Source: Myxococcales bacterium (lineage in GTDB: Bacteria > Myxococcota_C > UBA6777). Taken from it: a stretch of 64,000 nt of DNA. The number at the start of each line of letters is the position of its first letter. The first letter of the stretch is position 1. Below, in pieces: positions 62,650 to 64,000 of the stretch. The translations under genes and the position numbers were made by a program. Location: NCBI GenBank assembly GCA_020632975.1, contig JACKEL010000011.1, positions 147,298 to 211,297 of the forward strand, given 5' to 3'. Below the pieces are notes generated by a model. The model worked only from the letters and a program-made list of their open reading frames with translations, was not told the origin of the DNA and did no database searches.

Positions 62650-64000
62650 ATGTCTTCAGTCCCGACCCTAACCAACCAAGAGGTCCACGCCCTCGAACAC
62701 CAAGCCACGATCCACCGCGTCTTGGTTATGGAAGACCGCGCACAAGTCACAAGACGCGGCACAATCTCCCTTCCTGCGGGGCTTTGTCGCGTCCGAGTTC
62801 ATGGCATCAGTCCACTTTGTGTCGAGCGTTCGTTGCGTTTGCGTCGTGAGTCTTCCCAGCCTCTTCAGATCCTTGAGTTGCGGTTGGTGCATGAGATCCT
62901 GTCAAAGCGACAGCAAGAAACCGATCTCCAAAAACAAATAGAAGCCACCGAACACGAGATGGCCCAACTCCACGAAGAGACCTTTCGCAAACAACAACAT
63001 GTCGAGATCCTAGAACAAACCCAAGAAAAACTCTTACAACAAATCCAACGCCAAGCGGGAGCCAACCAAGCAGACACCGCCGCTTGGCACGATGCAATAC
63101 ACAAACTCCGTGAACGAAAAGAAGCCATCCACGAGGCGATCCACGCACTTCAGCAGACCCTCAATGCCAAAAGCGAGCTTCGCATCCAACAAGACGAAAA
63201 GCTTCTTCAAGCAGCCCAACCCGCCCCAGAGCTTCGTGTGCATCTTGAAGCACTCCTCGAAGTATCCGAGGCCCACGAAGCCACGCTTGCATGGGATTAC
63301 CTCGTACCTTGCGCTTTGTGGCGACCTGTCCACCAAGCCCACCTCATCCTCGCTCCCCAAGACGAAGGCAAGGCCAGCCAAGCGCGCGCAGGACACCTCG
63401 ACTTTGAGACCTCCGCGATGATCTGGCAACGAACAGGGGAAGACTGGAAAGATGTGTTGATCGCTTGTTCAACGGCACGCACGACGCAAGCAGCATCTCC
63501 CCCTCTCCTCGACGATGAGGTCCTGACCAGCCGCAAAAAGACCACAGAAGAACAAAAGACCATCGTGGCGAGCTTTCGCAACGAAGCGCGCCAACGCACG
63601 GGCCAAGCGGCCCCCAAGGTCACGGTGCCTTGCGTAGACGATGGTGGAGAGGCCCGTTACTTCGAGGCCAAACAGCCTGCGTCGATCCCTTCCAACGGTC
63701 AACCTGTGCGCATCTCTCTCTTTTCTTGGCGTGCCAAGACCGAAGCCTCGCTGATCTGCACACCCGAAGTCCAAAGTGCCGTGATGTTGCGCACGGAGCA
63801 GATCAACGAAGGTCCCCATCCCATCCTCGCAGGTCCTGTACGACTGATTCGACAAAGCGGATACATCGGCCAAACCTCGATCCTTTACACGGCTCCACAA
63901 GAGACATTTGCTTTGGGTTGGGGTTCAGAAGATCGCTTGCGTGTCCAACGCGATGTGGTACTTTTGCGCGATACACAGGGCTTTTCAGGTCGCCAACTCT
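62650..64000 (+). CDS. MuiA-family protein 2 (3' end outside window)
   Basis: At least 450 residues with no stop before the window end; ATG at 62650 with GGAG eight bases upstream, 75 bp after the first MuiA gene. Order as in gene 1: DUF4140 segment (HRVLVMEDRAQVTRRGTISL, PAGLCRVRVHG), a long Gln/Glu coiled coil to about residue 190, then DUF4139 (TGEDWKDVLIACSTA near 265, FSWRAKTEAS, LIRQSGYIG). No low-complexity insert so far. A tandem paralog of gene 1, so they may act as a pair. Confidence 0.85.
   Translation, partial: MSSVPTLTNQEVHALEHQATIHRVLVMEDRAQVTRRGTISLPAGLCRVRVHGISPLCVERSLRLRRESSQPLQILELRLVHEILSKRQQETDLQKQIEATEHEMAQLHEETFRKQQHVEILEQTQEKLLQQIQRQAGANQADTAAWHDAIHKLRERKEAIHEAIHALQQTLNAKSELRIQQDEKLLQAAQPAPELRVHLEALLEVSEAHEATLAWDYLVPCALWRPVHQAHLILAPQDEGKASQARAGHLDFETSAMIWQRTGEDWKDVLIACSTARTTQAASPPLLDDEVLTSRKKTTEEQKTIVASFRNEARQRTGQAAPKVTVPCVDDGGEARYFEAKQPASIPSNGQPVRISLFSWRAKTEASLICTPEVQSAVMLRTEQINEGPHPILAGPVRLIRQSGYIGQTSILYTAPQETFALGWGSEDRLRVQRDVVLLRDTQGFSGRQL

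Noticed and set aside
1..64000. tRNA, rRNA, CRISPR arrays, prophage or insertion sequences
   Set aside because: No tRNA-like cloverleaf, rRNA segment, spaced repeat array, integrase or transposase was seen on either strand.

Overview
The window reads as a Gram-negative, deltaproteobacterial-type genome (Myxococcota, Bradymonadota or a relative). Evidence from the sequence: many lipoprotein signal peptides, three tandem membrane-anchored Ser/Thr kinases, two FHA proteins, an AgmX/PglI-type C-terminal domain, MopE-like Asp/Asn/Cys repeats, an NtrC-type regulator and roughly balanced base composition. The lineage is inferred from gene content; there is no rRNA or other marker to settle it. I found no tRNA, rRNA, CRISPR array, insertion sequence or prophage.

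Layout. 0-9.2 kb: the 3' end of an AidB-like acyl-CoA dehydrogenase, an FHA protein, glgC, and several envelope or unknown proteins, including a Roadblock-like protein, a free-standing LeuA-regulatory-like domain and a lipase-like hydrolase with Asp in place of the nucleophile Ser. 9.2-11.1 kb: GC-rich hairpin repeats, then one gene fusing a TetR-type regulator to a PvcA/Dit1-type isocyanide synthase. 11.3-20.5 kb: cysS, a coiled-coil membrane protein and three paralogous Ser/Thr kinases sharing a Cys-rich outer domain; the second and third are frameshifted. 20.5-31 kb: a membrane protein, a metallo-beta-lactamase-fold hydrolase with a divergent LysR regulator, RNase R, two coupled U32-family genes, a hydrolase and an E2-like protein without the catalytic His. 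31.5-43.5 kb: mainly envelope proteins (FG-GAP lipoprotein, AgmX/PglI protein, UshA-like and PhoD-like phosphatases, MopE-like lipoprotein) plus an orphan sigma-54 response regulator.

43.5-49.3 kb holds a compact minus-strand cassette: a CxxC protein, a paralog of ribosomal protein L7/L12 and a giant protein of about 1,694 residues. 49.3-50 kb carries more of the GC-rich hairpins. 50.0-54.6 kb is a three-gene operon: an opine-dehydrogenase-type enzyme, a cobalamin-binding TIM-barrel-like enzyme and an MFS transporter. It resembles the back end of an opine-metallophore pathway but has no nicotianamine-synthase-like gene. 55-57 kb encodes a bacterial SLC4/Band 3-type anion transporter with an EIIA-like N-terminal domain. 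57-64 kb has a beta-helix lipoprotein, a glyoxalase-II-like hydrolase, an FHA protein and two tandem MuiA-family proteins, the last cut by the window end.

Best candidates for undescribed biology are the TetR-isocyanide synthase fusion (9490-11082), the opine dehydrogenase/B12 enzyme/MFS operon (50020-54615) and the L7/L12-paralog cassette (43492-49292). All functions are inferred from reading motifs; no database search was run.
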